Positions 22,448 to 35,103 of a stretch of 64,000 bases of DNA are shown here, in pieces. Position numbers and translations under genes: made by a program. Positions within the stretch are counted from its first letter, which is position 1. Each line of letters begins with the position of its first letter. The notes below the pieces were generated by a model, which was given only the letters and a program-made list of their open reading frames with translations, did no database searches and was not told the DNA's origin. The stretch is taken from contig OY776133.1 of the NCBI GenBank assembly GCA_963675135.1, positions 41,571,494 to 41,635,493 on the forward strand, written 5' to 3'. The stretch comes from Galeopsis tetrahit. Its lineage: Eukaryota > Streptophyta > Magnoliopsida > Lamiales > Lamiaceae.

Positions 22448-23812
22448 TGTTGGGATATAAATTCACCCTAAGCCCCACTTGATGTTAGAATAGTTTTGAT
22501 GGTCAAAACACTTAGAGTTTATAAATGTAATAGGATCAGGTGACTTGTATAGAACAGCTTAGACTAGTCTTGTGTGATCAACTGTATTGATATCAGCTGA
22601 TCAGCACAGCCTTGGCTTACATGCCTATCCTCAAGATGAGAAGAGTAGAAGACATGAAAACTAGAAGATCCTTGAAGACCAGACAAGTAAGGTGCTTGTA
22701 TACCTACTTATCTGATGGAGTCCAAGATTGAAGATAATCTAAGAGTGCATAAAAGATTTGCCAGATCAGAAGAGTGTTACTCGACTGATATCAGAAGTCA
22801 GAAGACCTCGACCAGACGAGTAGTCAGAAGACTAGTAGAGCAGATCAGAAGACTGTGTGCTCGTCCAGGACTCGGCTGATTCCAAGGTCATCTTGCAATT
22901 CAAATGAAGACCTACCTTATTTAGAAGATTGACATGATCCCAGGATTGAAGCAATCAAGCGGCTGGAATCAAGGAATCAAGCCAATATGGAAAGATTGCA
23001 CCAACGGCTAGTTGCAAGCAATCACCATTATAAATACAAGAGGATGAAAAATCACAAACAAGAAGTTACAACGAGAGAATTCAACAAGCTAAGCAAGCAA
23101 TCAAGCAAAAAGCAATACTGTTTTAAGAGTTCTCCAAGAGCCAGAATCCATAAGAACATCCCTAGCTCTTAAGTGATTTCTATCCAACCCAAGAACCTGA
23201 ATCCTATTCTTATTGTATATCCATTGATTTAGGCATAATGGTTAAGTAAATTATAAGCTTGAACCATTAGTTGGAAACATTCAAAAACCCCAAACCCTCA
23301 CCGAAAGGTTAAAGTTTTTGAGCCCCTGCAAAGTGCAAGTGCTTACAATCACTTGTGGAGACCGTAGTAGTTAAGACTGCTCAGATCTCAAAGTCCTACC
23401 CTTGGGACTATAAAGGACAAGCCCTTGTAATTTTTGGTAAATTAAAGGGATTAAACATCACGTTAGGACGTGAGAGTGGACGTAGGAACGTATATCCGAA
23501 CCACTATAAACCTGGTGTTATTTATCTTTCTGCACTTTACATTACTGTCATTTCATTTATCTTATATAGTGCATCCTGTGCTTTCAACTATCTTCAAATC
23601 AAGGCCATAACTTTCAAATCAGCATCAGCAGAGTATTTTCATTAAGTAAACAACTTGGCACTTTCAAAAGAAACTAAAAGAACGAGTCTAAACAAGGTCT
23701 ACCATATAATCTCTTCATTCATATCACTATAGTCATCTTGACCAGCAGACTTGTAGTCCAGTTGACTTAGCAATCAGAAGAGGTTCCCAACTCTCTTGAA
23801 AAAGTTTTAAAG
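22448..23812 (+). repeat. Element B 3' LTR, truncated at its right end
   Basis: It matches the 5' LTR from TGTTGGG to TTTTAAAG (7048) and then passes straight into RNase H coding sequence of A. The last 59 bp, including most of the hairpin and the CCAACA end, are gone. Confidence 0.93.
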
Positions 23813-24386
23813 AAGAGCCACCTTGATGCTGCCAAAAAGAATTCTAAGATATCTCAAGGGAACTGAGAATCTTGGATTATGGTATCCAGCTGATGACAAC
23901 ATTGAGCTCACTGGATATTCAGATGCAGATTATGGAGGATGTAGAATTGACAGAAAATCCACCTCTGGAACATGTCAATTCTTGGGCAGCAAACTAATCT
24001 CATGGTTCTCCAAAAAGCAAAATACAGTTGCCACATCAACAACTGAAGCAGAATATGTAGCAGCTGGAAGTTGCTGTGCTCAGATACTTTAGCTCAGGCA
24101 GCAACTCAGAGATTACAAAGTCATCACCAATGAAGTCCCAATATTCTGTGACAACAATAGTGCAATTGCTATTTCACAGAATCCAGTGCTCCACACCAAA
24201 TGCAAGCATGTTGATATCAAGCATCACTTCATTAGGGATCATGTGGAAAAGAAAGATATCAAGCTTGTCAAAATCCACACTGATAAGCAAAAAGCTGATA
24301 TCTTAACTAAGCCATTAGCTGAAGCAAGGTTTTTGGAACTTTCAGCTGAATTGGGCTTACTTGATCCAGGGAAGATGGAGAAATGA
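23813..24386 (+). pseudogene. pol: Element A RT end and RNase H (second part of split pol)
   Basis: It resumes the A pol frame after element B at KSHLDAAK, then continues as RILRYLKGTENLGLW and the RNase H domain ([48 protein letters not shown]). One extra A near 23835 shifts the frame, and TGG has become TAG at 24090-24092. About 24 residues between GSLL (5673) and this point are lacking compared with D. It ends at TGA 24384-24386, followed 14 bases on by an AAGGGGGAAG tract. Confidence 0.88.
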
Positions 24387-25057
24387 AGAAAGGAGCTCAA
24401 ATGAAGGGGGAAGTTCACTGAGTTGAACTTCAGCAAGGTTGACCAACCTTACTAAAGTTGTCTTCCAAAAATGGAAACTCATTAGAGTTGTCCATATAGC
24501 CTTCAGCAATGTTGGTCAGGAAAATTGATCTTGTGGGACCCACTCAGCAACATTGGGACCCACTCAGGCATGTTGGTCAGGTATTTTGACCAAAAAGAAG
24601 TCAAAACACATCTCAGGATGTTTGTCCAAGTTAATAGGGTGACAATTGCTATTTTTAGCATTGATTGGACATTTAAAAGATTTCTTGGGCTAAGAGTAGG
24701 CTATTTTAGGATGGCGTGTGATATTAAGGTTTTAGCCCCCAAAATGGCAAATCAACATTTAATGCAAAATCTCTTTTAAGATTGCATTAATTACTGTGCC
24801 ATCATCAAAGCCATTGATTAACAATAAACCTTCATCAAACCGCCCCAAAGCCCACTACCCCACAATATCCATCTGGTTTTAAATTTTATCCACCCTCAAA
24901 AGCTATTAACCAACAGTTAATAAATCCTCCACATATAAAAACACTCAGTTTTTACTCCCATTCCTTACGCACTCATATTTTCAAACCCTTAAACTTTTTG
25001 AAAAACCTCTCAAAACCTGCAAATTTCTCCAAACCCACCTCTCTCACAATCTTATCT
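24387..25057 (+). other. Element A spacer between pol and the third ORF
   Basis: No gene recognised. AATGAAGGGGGAAGT (24400-24414) is a polypurine-tract-like word. A TATAAAA box lies at 24934. Short repeats of the GTTGGTCAGG kind occur at 24425-24580. Confidence 0.6.
24934..24940 (+). promoter_or_regulatory. Putative TATA box for the element A third ORF
   Basis: TATAAAA, 124 bp before ATG 25058, matching the spacing in B (123 bp). The leader in between is pyrimidine- and A-rich. Confidence 0.45.
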
Positions 25058-28000
25058 ATGGCTCCCAAAATCAAAAGAGAAGAACTCGTAGACTTCAATG
25101 ATCCATTCTTGGATATTGATTTCTCATATCTCAGCAATACAAATTCTCTATGGTTTGAGAAGTTGGTGGCTTTCGACAGCCCTGATAAAGATGTTCATCC
25201 AGTCCTCCAATGGCTTAGAGAGGCAGGGCTTGAAAAATTCTTAGGCACCAAGCCTGATTCTTGCCTGAATCCATTTATGGCAGAGTTCTTTGCTCACCTC
25301 AGATGGAAGGGCAAGAAAGGTGATGTGTGCACCAAGTTGACATATGCAGAAGAGGATGAAGAAGAAGAGAGTCAACACACCATCATCTTCACTTCTGAAG
25401 ATCTTGATGCTAGCTTTGAGCTACCATCTGAAGGCCTGAATCCAGAATTATACAGAGAAGGAGAAGAACAGGAATTCTCCAATCCATGGATGAAGGTTCC
25501 AAAGAAGCTGGTTAGTGCTCAGAACAAGAAAACACTAAAACCAACCTATGAGCACTTATTTGATTGTGTTGTGAAGAGTCTATTGAGCCATTCTGGGAGT
25601 GTTGAGCAAATTAGTATGCCAAAGTTAAGAGTGATGGCTGTTGTGATTGACTCTACTGAAAAGAGAGTTAAGTTTGATTGGAAAAGGTTCATTCTAGATA
25701 AAATGATGAATGAAAAGTTTAAGTTCAAAGAAGTAAAGCACCACAAGGTGGTGGTGGATGGGAGGCTTCAATTTTGCACAATAGCAAGTCTGCTCTTGGA
25801 AAGATTTGCTCACTACACACACCTTCAAGCCAAGCTAAAGCCATTTCCAGCCCAGAAGGTGATGTTTAGGAAGCTGTCCTCAAAGACTAAGAAGAGAAAG
25901 CAAGAGGCAGCATCCAAGCAAGCCATGACTGTTGCACGTGTAACCAGATCTTCTCCAAGGAAGAGGAAAGCTCAGCCAACAAAAACTCAGCCAAAAATGA
26001 AGAAGATGAAACAGATTCTAAGTGAATCTTCTCCAGAGAACCAGTCTAGAAGTGGAGGTGCTACTTCTGAGGAAATTGACAGAGTGGAAGAAGAAGGAGT
26101 CAATGCTCCTGAAGAAGGTGAAGAAGTCAGGGAAATTGTCCCCCTGCAACCTGAGTCTGTGACTGAGTTCAGGGACCTTGAAATGCCAACAAGGTCTGAA
26201 AGAAGGAGAAGGATAATTAAGACTTCTGAGAAGCAGAAGTTGATGGAGGAGGAGAAGCAGAGGAAGGAATTCTTCAAGGAGATTAGACAAGCAAGTAGGT
26301 CTAACTCCAAATCAAAGTCCAAGCCCAACAGCCCTGAAGCCAACTCTCCTGATATTCAATCCCAAAGAATATCCACATCATATGATGAATCCAGGCATGA
26401 GGAAGAGGAGTGCAAGACTCCTGAAGATGCCCCCATTGTGGCCAAAAAGACTTACTCTCCTGAAGGTGCTACTGACAGGACAGGTATTGATGTGCTGGCT
26501 GATTTGGTTGATATTGAAGATAGGCCATTCTCCCCCCTTGATCCCAGACTTCTTTCCTATACCAAACTTCTTGAAACTGTTCTTCAAGAAGGTGATCAAG
26601 TTATTCACCCACCCATTCCAGCCATTCCAATAACCTCCTCAGGAACATTGCTCTCAAAAGCACCTGATTCCCAAATTGTTTTAAGTTCTTCTGAACCCAA
26701 CCCATCTGAACCCAACCTATCTGAGCCCCAGCCCAACTTTCCTGAATCCCAATCCAACCCTCCTGAATCTCAAGCCAACTCTTCTGATGATAGTGATGAA
26801 GAGTATACTTATGAGGGGATGCTAAGGCAGATTGCCAAAGCTAATGTGGACCAGCTGTACCCAGGATTGAAAGATTATCCTAGGCTGCAACAACAGTTCT
26901 ATGATCTCAGGGCACTTGTTGAGATCAAAGATAGGACAATGGTGTAGATAGCTCAGGCTATCAAGGATAAGGGAGCAAGCTGGTGGCAGGTTGAAGAAAA
27001 CAGGCTTTTGCATTTTGCAAATGTGAAGAAATCCAGTGTGTTGACCACTGAGGCCTTGTTTTGTACAATTGTCCATGAAAAGGTGCTTGCTGAGAGAGAG
27101 GGAGGATTGCACAAGGAGTAAAGCATCCTGACAGCACCTCTGATGATAATGATGATGATGATGACAACACAAACCCCAATCCCCCTGGCCTGAATTCTGC
27201 TCAGGTACATTACTTAACTTATCATTCTATTAAGGACTCTGATCAATCAGAGGAGTTTACCAAGGGTGGTGACTCAGTCCAAGATGCATTGGCCAAGGAT
27301 GGTTCTTCTGAGCCTGAGGCAAAGTTTGACAATGTTGAGACTTCCATAGGAGAAGCTGGTTTGACTAAAGCCTCATCAATGTCAGGACAGTTGGACATTG
27401 ACCAGCCTTTAGTCATTCAGGATGACTCAGTGGACTTGGGATGCACAAGCATTGTGATCTCCCAACAACTGCCCTCTATGGATCCTATTGAGGATATGGA
27501 GGTGTCAGGTCTAGGACAAGAAGGAGTTGAAAAGGATGATAGTATGGAAAAATCAGAGGGAGAAGGTGGTGAGTGTGTGATAACTGGTAGTAAGAGTGCA
27601 CCACAAATAGAGGGAGATGAAGTTGAAATATTGGGTGCAGCCCAATATGAGAGTCATGCTATTCTTCAAGTCAAATCTGAACTTGATGAATCCCTTGGTG
27701 AAAGGAGGCCTGATTCTCCAGTGAATGTGAGTCCATTATCTTTGAATGAAGAAAATAATCTAGTTGAAAATGAGAGAGAAGGTGTTGATGTATCAGACCT
27801 TATGGGAGATGAAAAGAAAGAGGGTGTTGAGGGAGATTTCACTAACCCCTTAAGTTTTGCAGATTCAGTTGCTGTCACTATAGAACAAATTTTTGCAGAC
27901 GCTTCCCTCACTGACATTCCAATTGATGCTGATACTGATCTTAAGGCAATCTCAGCAAATGTGTCCACTCTGAACAAGATATACTTTGAGCAAGCAAATG

Positions 28001-29850
28001 CAACTGAGGCTGATTTGCAAATTGCTACAAAGACTGCGACCACCATAGAGCAACAATCAGAGAAGTTGGACATATTGGTCAGAGAAGTTGGGAAAGCACA
28101 TGCTGAAACTGCTGACACCCTAGATGGCCAAGGAAAGACTCTAGCCTCTGTGGAAATGAGGCTCACAGGGTCAGAAGAAGTTGTGTTGCCAACCTTGGAT
28201 GCAAGAATTAGTGGTGTTGAAACTGGACTGCAAACAGTTTCAACAGAAGTTACCAAGGCCAAGGATGCAATGGCAAAATTCACAAAGACTGTGAAAAAGG
28301 AGCAGCAAGGTTTAAAGGATCTCTACAAGCACAATGTGCAGGCCTTAAGAAGAACAATAAAAGATGCATTGAGGCAAAGGACAGCAGCTCGGAGGAGGAA
28401 AACTGAGGAGCTAAAAGCTGCAATGGTGAAAGAGGCTGCTGAAAAGTTCACAGTGGAACTTATGGCCAAGGTCTCTGATCAAGTTGTGTCCAACCTCACT
28501 GATCAACTGCAAGCCAAACTTGATCAATCCTTGAAGGCCACACTTGATGCTATTGTTGCTCAGAAAATGAAGCCAGTCCATGCCTTTCTGAGTATGGCTG
28601 ATGATAGGATGCAGAACATTCATGATGAGAATGTTTATTTGCTGCAAGAACTGAAGTCCCTCACTCATGCTCATTCACATCTCTCTGTCACTATGAGTGA
28701 ATTGAAGCCCCAATGTTATGATAATGCCAAAAAGGGGGAAAGAGAGAGAGCTAGGGAAAAGGGAACCTTGAGGATAGGTGAATCCAGGGGTAAGGAAAAG
28801 GTCCCTAAGGTTGAAGAGGAGGAAGAAGAAGACATTGGAAAAGGCAAAGGCCCAATGAATGTTGAAGATCTGACTGAAGAAGAGCAAATTGAGATTGCTA
28901 TAAAGGAGTCCATGGCTTCTGTGATGGAAAGTCAGGCCAGAAGGCAACAGAGACCTGGTGGTGAATCTGCAGGCCTTGACCCCAAGGAGAAGATTGTTGA
29001 AGTAAGGGGGAAGGTTACCAGAGCCTCTGAAAGAAAGAGAAAGGAACAAGCCTTTACTGAATTCACAACCAGCCTGGCCCTACCATCTGAGTTTCAATCT
29101 GAAGAGATAACTCAACTGAGGAAGTCAAAGAGGCTGAAGAAAGCAGCCAAGTTGCCTGATATCCAAGAAGAAGAAGTTGAAGAAGAAGAACAGGACAAAG
29201 AGCCTGAAGTCAGACTTCCCAAACTTGCTGATGATCCTTCAAAGTTGTTTGAAGAAGGATTTGGAAAGGATCTTGAAACTCAGGAGAAGCAGGCTCTTCA
29301 GAGAGCTAAGGAGAGGATGGATCAGTTGGTTGAGGCCAACAAAGCAAGAGATGAAAGGAGGGCAAACTTCAAAGCTCCAAGAATAAGGGCATCTTACAGA
29401 AGACTCAAGCCTCAGATGCTGCAAAGATGGGACACTCAGTACCCTCACCATGACAAGTGGGTGCTAATCTCACTGAATGATGCATGGGAGGAGGCCAAAA
29501 GGAGCTTTGTGTATGACTTCTATGTCATAGGAAAGTGGCTTGGAGAGAGTGTTGATGAGGTATTTGTACAATTCATGTTTGAAAATCACAGGGAACTATA
29601 CCAGAAGTTGTTTGCAGCAGCTGATATGGCAAGAATTGAGTTCAAGGCCCCTGGTCCTATTCTGTACATGTCTCCCAAGTTCAATGGGAACTTGATTGAT
29701 GAAGGGAAGATTCTGGAGGAGTTCATCTCCATTATGAGGATGGAGAAGATGAAGCCTGGCCCCAAAGGAACCAATCAGGACATTTGGGAGCTGAAGAAGA
29801 GGGTCTGGGCTCAGTATGGAATTGCTCCTCAGGATGATGGAACTCTTTGA
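25058..29850 (+). pseudogene. Element A third ORF ('env-like'), broken
   Basis: A frame of about 1600 codons starting MAPKIKREELVDFNDPFLD. ATG 25058 was chosen because the open stretch from 24998 has no ATG before it. The N-terminal domain is about 280 residues (FMAEFFAHLRWKG, SSTEKRVKFDWKRF-like block near 25680). Then come basic stretches (KTKKRK, RKRKAQ), an acidic and Ser/Pro-rich linker with NPSEPNPSEPN-type repeats (about 26690-26780), a long coiled coil (about 27950-28700), and a C-terminal domain ending GIAPQDDGTL. It is unlike the B and D proteins except in layout and in the shared AKKGE motif. Breaks: TAG 26945-26947 and a net frameshift before 27121. No signal peptide or membrane span seen. 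Confidence 0.8.
28726..28740 (+). promoter_or_regulatory. Polypurine-tract-like motif inside the A third ORF
   Basis: GCCAAAAAGGGGGAA, identical to the motifs at 18043 (B) and 60614 (D), although the surrounding protein of A is only distantly related to theirs. Confidence 0.6.
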
Positions 29851-30154
29851 AGCATAAGTTCACTCCTTCCCTTATTACTATGATTTTCTTGTTTTGTTGT
29901 TATCTTATTTTGTATGTATCAGTTAGTGAGTCCTATTGATTTTCTGTTTTGTAATGCCTCATGAAATATATGAAAGGATCACTATTTTTCTATCAAGAGG
30001 TAACAACTCATTATCTCAACTAACCTGACATGACCTATATACTTAATTTATTATTTGTGCTAACAGTTTGTTTCAGGAAAACTGACCAGATCATTTATCC
30101 TGAAGACAAAGCTTAGTATAAGTCAAGTTCCCTTTGTAATAGGTTTTTCCATCA

Positions 30155-30170
30155 TCAAAAAGGGGGAAAT
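30155..30170 (+). other. Polypurine tract of element A
   Basis: TCAAAAAGGGGGAAAT immediately before the 3' LTR. Confidence 0.88.
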
Positions 30171-31778
30171 TGTTGGGAATAAAATGATTTTGATTTAGAT
30201 ACCAAAACCCCTGGTTGATGATGATCAGATTAGTTGAGATATGCTCAAGATTAGTTCAGTCTAGTTGTCTCAGAATAGTTGAGACAGTAAGAATGCTTAA
30301 GTCTAAATCTCAAAGATGTTGTGAGATTAATAGTTCAGGATAGTTGTCCAAAGCTGGAATGATAGGCAGCTTATTAAGTGTTAGTGCCTTAGGACAAGTT
30401 TGCTGAGTATTCAAGACAAGCTGATTGAAGTGGACAACATGGCTGAATGATAAGGCAAAGCTTCATGCATTGATAAGAACTATTTCAGATCAATTGAAGT
30501 GCTAATGATCAAGAGCATTGAATGCTATACTCTCAGAAGACACATTTATTGAAGCATTTATTGCCATCAAGCCTGAACTAAGCATTGAAGACTTAGAAGC
30601 ATTAAAGACTGAAGTATTGAATGAATGTTGGAACATTCTAGTTTGCAGCAGAAATGTTCAGGGGAGTTGTCCCATCTGACCGTTGGTTGAGTGTAGAGTC
30701 TGCCACAAATCAACCTCGGGAAAAGTGCAAATTTGGAATCTGACACAAGTCATCTCAGCCGCATTTTTCAGAAGTCAACACATTCATTCAAGCAACCATT
30801 GAAGAAGCTTTTACACAGTGGATAATAGGATGTCAAGCTTCACAACCGTTTCAATGGTGCTGCAAATAGACAAGTTTGAAATGTTATCTCTCTAATGGAT
30901 GGTTGATCAAATTTGCCTATAAATTCAGAAGTGATCAAAGGATTCAAGTATCCAACTACTTGCTATCAAACTATCATCAAGCAATCAAAGGAAACCAAAG
31001 TTATTCTTAAGAATCCCAAGTTTCCTGATCACTTCAATTAGCTAAGTCAATTCTTGTAATATCCCAAGCTTAGCATTGAGATATCCTAAGCCTTTACACT
31101 GTTCTTATTGTAAAGGATATCTCTATTAGTTGGAACCAAACCTCAAACCGTTATCTCATTAAATGAAGAAAGTGTTTGTTGTAGAAGTGAGGAGTTAAGG
31201 ACTGATATTGAGAAAAACAGTCTTAACTCAGAGAGATTGAGCACTAGGACTCAGATTATCCTAGGGATCAAAGCACTAAGAGAGTGTTGTTGATCAGTGC
31301 ACCTTGGCACTATAAAACAAGCTAATTCCATTGTTAAGGAATTATCCTGTTCAATCAGGGAAAGTGGATGTAGGAGCTTGAGTCTTTGAACCACTATAAA
31401 TTGTGTGTCATTTACTTACTGCATTCATTTCAGCACTTGCATTCAATCATATTTCAAAGAGTTTATCTCAGTAAGTTTAGAAAATCTGTTTTGGACAAAG
31501 TCCCTGATCACTGTGTTTTCAGAAATTAACTTGGAGTATTCTTTTAAGAAAAAGGCCAACCACATTCCGCACTTAGCAACTCTCTTAGATATTTATCCAA
31601 CTGATCACTCAATAGTTTTCAGTAGGACAAGTATCTATTGAAGTTCACACTCAGGATTGTTGTGAGACAACCTTCTTGATAAGACCAACTGTTTGAAAAG
31701 AAAAAGAATTTGCATACACAAGTGCATTCTCCCCCCCCCCCCCCCTACACTTGTGTCATACTCCACCTAGGACCAACA
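30171..31778 (+). repeat. Element A 3' LTR
   Basis: 1608 bp, TGTTGGG to ACCAACA, followed by TTAAC (31779-31783). TATA box at 30918; hairpin at 31716-31756. Fourteen substitutions from the 5' LTR by eye. Confidence 0.95.
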
Positions 31779-31783
31779 TTAAC

Positions 31784-32369
31784 TAATGCCATTTAATTCA
31801 AAAATCTATATATGTTTATATATATAAACTTTACTTAATTATCTTATTTTATATGTTGCTGCTTTTTAATTATTAAGTGAAGTACGCGTTTAAATTATAT
31901 ATAAGTTGTTTCATAAATTGTTATTATTTATTAAAATGCATCAATTGATATATGTTAAAATATATTTTCACTAAATTTATTATTGTGATATTACTTGTTA
32001 CGTGATTATTAGATTTATTCATGAAAGAAAATTGTTAAGTAAATTATGAAACAAGAGTTCTGATAATAATTAAATATTCAAGAAAACGTGCTAGGCGAAG
32101 TGCGGCCTAATCGGAGCTCGAACGGTCTCTGTGTTACGCTTGCTAAAATCATTCAAGAAGTTTGTAACTTTTCTTAAAAGTTAACCAGGTGGGTGTCACT
32201 ACTGTATTGCCAATGTAAATGTTATATGGACTGTTTGTGTATTCTGAATTGAACTAAACAAACTTCAACATATAACTAAGAATACAAGAATAAATTATGA
32301 TATACTTATTTCATGATGTCATGATATGTAATATATGAGTTTCGATTTCACAAAGGAGGTGGGAAGTGT
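31784..32369. other. AT-rich sequence, no gene seen
   Basis: TA-rich runs followed by a short GC-richer patch near 32090-32160. No open frame or repeat that I can assign. Confidence 0.5.
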
Positions 32370-33407
32370 TTATGGGGATTGCATGTGGTAGAGGCGCTAC
32401 CAATGTCCCGTATAATATATGATAATTATGAATATAAAATATCATGAATAAGTCATGAATCAGACTTTAGTAGTCAACAGACTTTAGTAGTCAAAGGAGA
32501 TGATGGGGATTGCACGTGGTAAGTCGTTTCCAGTGTGGTCCCACTATGATAAAAGACTTTAGTAGTCAACAGACTTTAGTACTCAAATAGACTTTAGTAG
32601 TCAAAGGAAATGATGGGGATTGCACGTGGTAAGTTGTTGTCAGTGTTGTCCCCCTATAATAAAGGAGATGAGATGATGGGGATTGCACGTGGTAAGTTGT
32701 TGCCAGTGTTGTCCCCCCTTTGATAAAGGAGATGAGAATATGATTGTGATATAAAAGGGGATGATGGGGATTGCACGTGATATGTCGTTATCAGTGTCGT
32801 CCCACTATGATGAAGGAAATGATGAGTATTATTATCAATGATATAAATGTGAATGCAATTTGAATGAGGAATATTTATGATAAAATACTAATAATAATTA
32901 TTTCGGCGTACTGCCAATCTGTACAGCAGCGTACAAGGATATCCACTGAGATTTTTATCTCACACCCCAAAACTAATATTTTTCAGGTTATGATCGAGAG
33001 GGGCCGGCATTGCAGCAGGGATGACACAGAGTTCCCCCATATTAAGATGCTATAATATATCTATTTGAGACTTATGATAATAAATTGAAATGTGTTATGA
33101 AAGACGATCTTTATTATAATGCCGAGTGACAAACATTTCTAAAGTAACTCGATGAACATTATGTAAGGTATCTTCAAACCAAATACTACTAATCACGTTC
33201 TAAGTTTTTAAAATAAATGGGCCCACACTGCTTCTATTGCAACTTATGACTATCTTTAAATTATTTTCGCTGCAAAACTCTTGTCAATTCACTTATGTTA
33301 TTATATTTTAATGAAATTTTTAGGTTCGGTTTTTCGGTCACTAAGTGGCGACTCGAATTTAGAGTGTTTGAGCCTCAAAGGCTGCATTCTGGATTCGGGG
33401 CGTTACA
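32370..33407 (+). mobile_element. Degraded gypsy-type LTR with internal tandem repeats
   Basis: The word GGGGATTGCACGTG (or close variants) recurs at 32374, 32505, 32615, 32678 and 32766, each followed by a conserved TAAGTYGTT-CAGTG-GTCCC stretch. AGACTTTAGTAGTCAA is repeated about five times between 32462 and 32600. The segment ends TTCGGGGCGTTACA (33394-33407), the usual 3' end of Tekay/Del-type gypsy LTRs. No start, primer site or partner LTR found; the lineage is from motif recall. Confidence 0.5.
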
Positions 33408-35098
33408 AATTTTTTGTGATTTTTTCTCTTTGCAGGTTATTTGGTTTGAAGCAGCTAAGTGGTCGGATAAAATAGGCATGGTTCATTATTGTTTTGGCTC
33501 GTGTTTCTTTGTAGAGGAATTTATTGTAATTCAGTTGATCAATTTAAATACTTTCTTCGTTTGTTTACTTTTAGGTGTTCGGTTTATCTGTTATTTAATT
33601 TGTTTAGAGCATTGATGGTATGAATCTTGGTCTTGATGTGGCATTTAGAGCAACGATGAATGTAAATATTTCTTAAATTTTATTGTCGAAAGAGGCCTGT
33701 AAAATTCAATAATAGTAAAGACTCTCTGGATGATCTTGTTGAATGTTTACTTAGGAAATTGGATTTGTGATCATATATATCATCACAAATTTGTTCATTG
33801 TACTCATTTAAGCTCTGTTTTGTATCGAACTCTATGAATTACTATAACTCTTTTGGAAACCTTTCTATTGTGATTGATCTATGAGGTGTAGTAAGTACTG
33901 AAGAGATAGTCTGTGAAATGTGCAGTCTGTGATGTTGTACATTTATAACATTCTTCCATCCAAATCATTTTTCGTTAGGGGAAGGTTAATGATTGTGATC
34001 TTTCATTTGTTTTTCTTTTGGGTAGAAAATTTCCACATCAATCTTGATCGGAGCTGGGAGCTCTATCAAATTGTCCCATATCTGAAATGTCTTACTATCA
34101 AGGCCATTTTCCCTGTCCTTTTAGGTGTTGGGCGTTATATTTTTGTTAAGTGAACACAGTGATGGAAAGTAGTTGCAATCTCTTAAGGGGAGAACTAAAT
34201 AGACTGGGAGCATTTGTTTGCATAGACTAGCACAATGATTAATACTATCTTGACTATATTTACAAATTCTTATTTCCTTTTTAATTTATGTGTGTCCCCT
34301 GCATATTATAGAAACAAGTCCACCACCCTTCACTCAAGCATCTAATACTTCCAAACAAGTAGTGGCTGGCAAATCACCAGATTCCACCTCCCTACACACG
34401 AAAAAAAAATGGAACCTATATAGAAAGCGCCCCCACCGGAGTATTACTCTTTATCTCAAGAATTAAAAATCCAATCACATAATCATCTAGAAATGAAGAA
34501 CTTCTAAGTTCATAAATTATTTTCCAAATTTACTAGCCATAAACAAATTCAAAGTAAACAAACTCAACTATCAAGCCATATTTTAAGAGTAAATCAAATT
34601 AAATGTAAGATAATCCTAACAAAATAATCACACACAATAATAAAATCATCATTCTTTGATAAAGTTTGAAACTTATCGAACACGGTAATCATAACACAAT
34701 AAGCAATATATCTATTTTTTCTCAAACAATTTTGGTAGAAGAATTTTAAGCATCTTTTTGGTCACGTCCTGCTCATCTTTATCATTCATGATGGACTTCT
34801 CTTCAACCTTAATTGCACCACGACGAATGCAAGTTGTAGAAGATTTGTGAACATCGTCTTCAACATCTGAATCAGACACATACATATTATGTGACTCTTC
34901 TGCATTACAAAGTTGCAAAGCAAACTTGTTCATCCTTTTCCAATAATGTTATTGCCTCCTAGATAGCCTTTTCCAAGAATGCTTTCGCCTCCTCAAGGCT
35001 TTCATCGATAATCATTATATCTGGTTTCAATTTGTCCTTTCTATTCGTATACATGATTTATAACACAAAATTGTCACACCTACAATAGAAACTGATTG
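33408..35098. other. Unassigned sequence
   Basis: Small open frames only (for example 33295-33615 on + and 34712-34933 on minus), none with a domain that I recognise. It might be an eroded gene or TE interior. The minus-strand frame at 34712-34933 is acidic and lysine-rich. Confidence 0.4.
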
Positions 35099-35103
35099 CC
35101 TTA

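Larger units (their letters stand above)
5674..23812 (+). mobile_element. Element B: Sirevirus-like Ty1/copia retrotransposon nested in A, defective
   Basis: It starts TGTTGGGATATAAATTC inside the RT gene of A. Order: 5' LTR, primer site, gag, pol, spacer, third ORF (split by element E), polypurine tract, truncated 3' LTR. All genes carry stops or frameshifts. The right end is missing: the 3' LTR stops 59 bp short of the 5' LTR end, and the adjoining A sequence has also lost roughly 72 bp, so no target duplication can be scored. The left flank is TTGCT. Confidence 0.92.
941..31778 (+). mobile_element. Element A: Sirevirus-like Ty1/copia retrotransposon, defective host of nested elements
   Basis: The termini are TGTTGGG and ACCAACA, flanked by a perfect 5 bp target duplication TTAAC (936-940 and 31779-31783). 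Order: 5' LTR, primer site, gag, RT fragment, element B, RNase H remainder, spacer with AAGGGGGAA tract, long third ORF, polypurine tract, 3' LTR. A third ORF after pol, RT-RNase H order, 1.6 kb LTRs and several polypurine tracts fit the Sirevirus (SIRE/Maximus) lineage of Copia. Protease, integrase and the start of RT are absent, so A could move only with proteins from a relative. About 18.1 kb of its 30.8 kb belongs to B plus E. Confidence 0.93.

Noticed and set aside
27666..28283. 205-codon minus-strand ORF opposite the A third ORF (others at 25987-26343, 17923-18222 and similar)
   Set aside because: Shadows of the long + strand coding sequence; low-complexity translations without domains.
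32374..32830. Spaced direct repeats resembling a CRISPR array
   Set aside because: Unequal spacing, imperfect repeats and plant context; these are tandem repeats within an LTR remnant.
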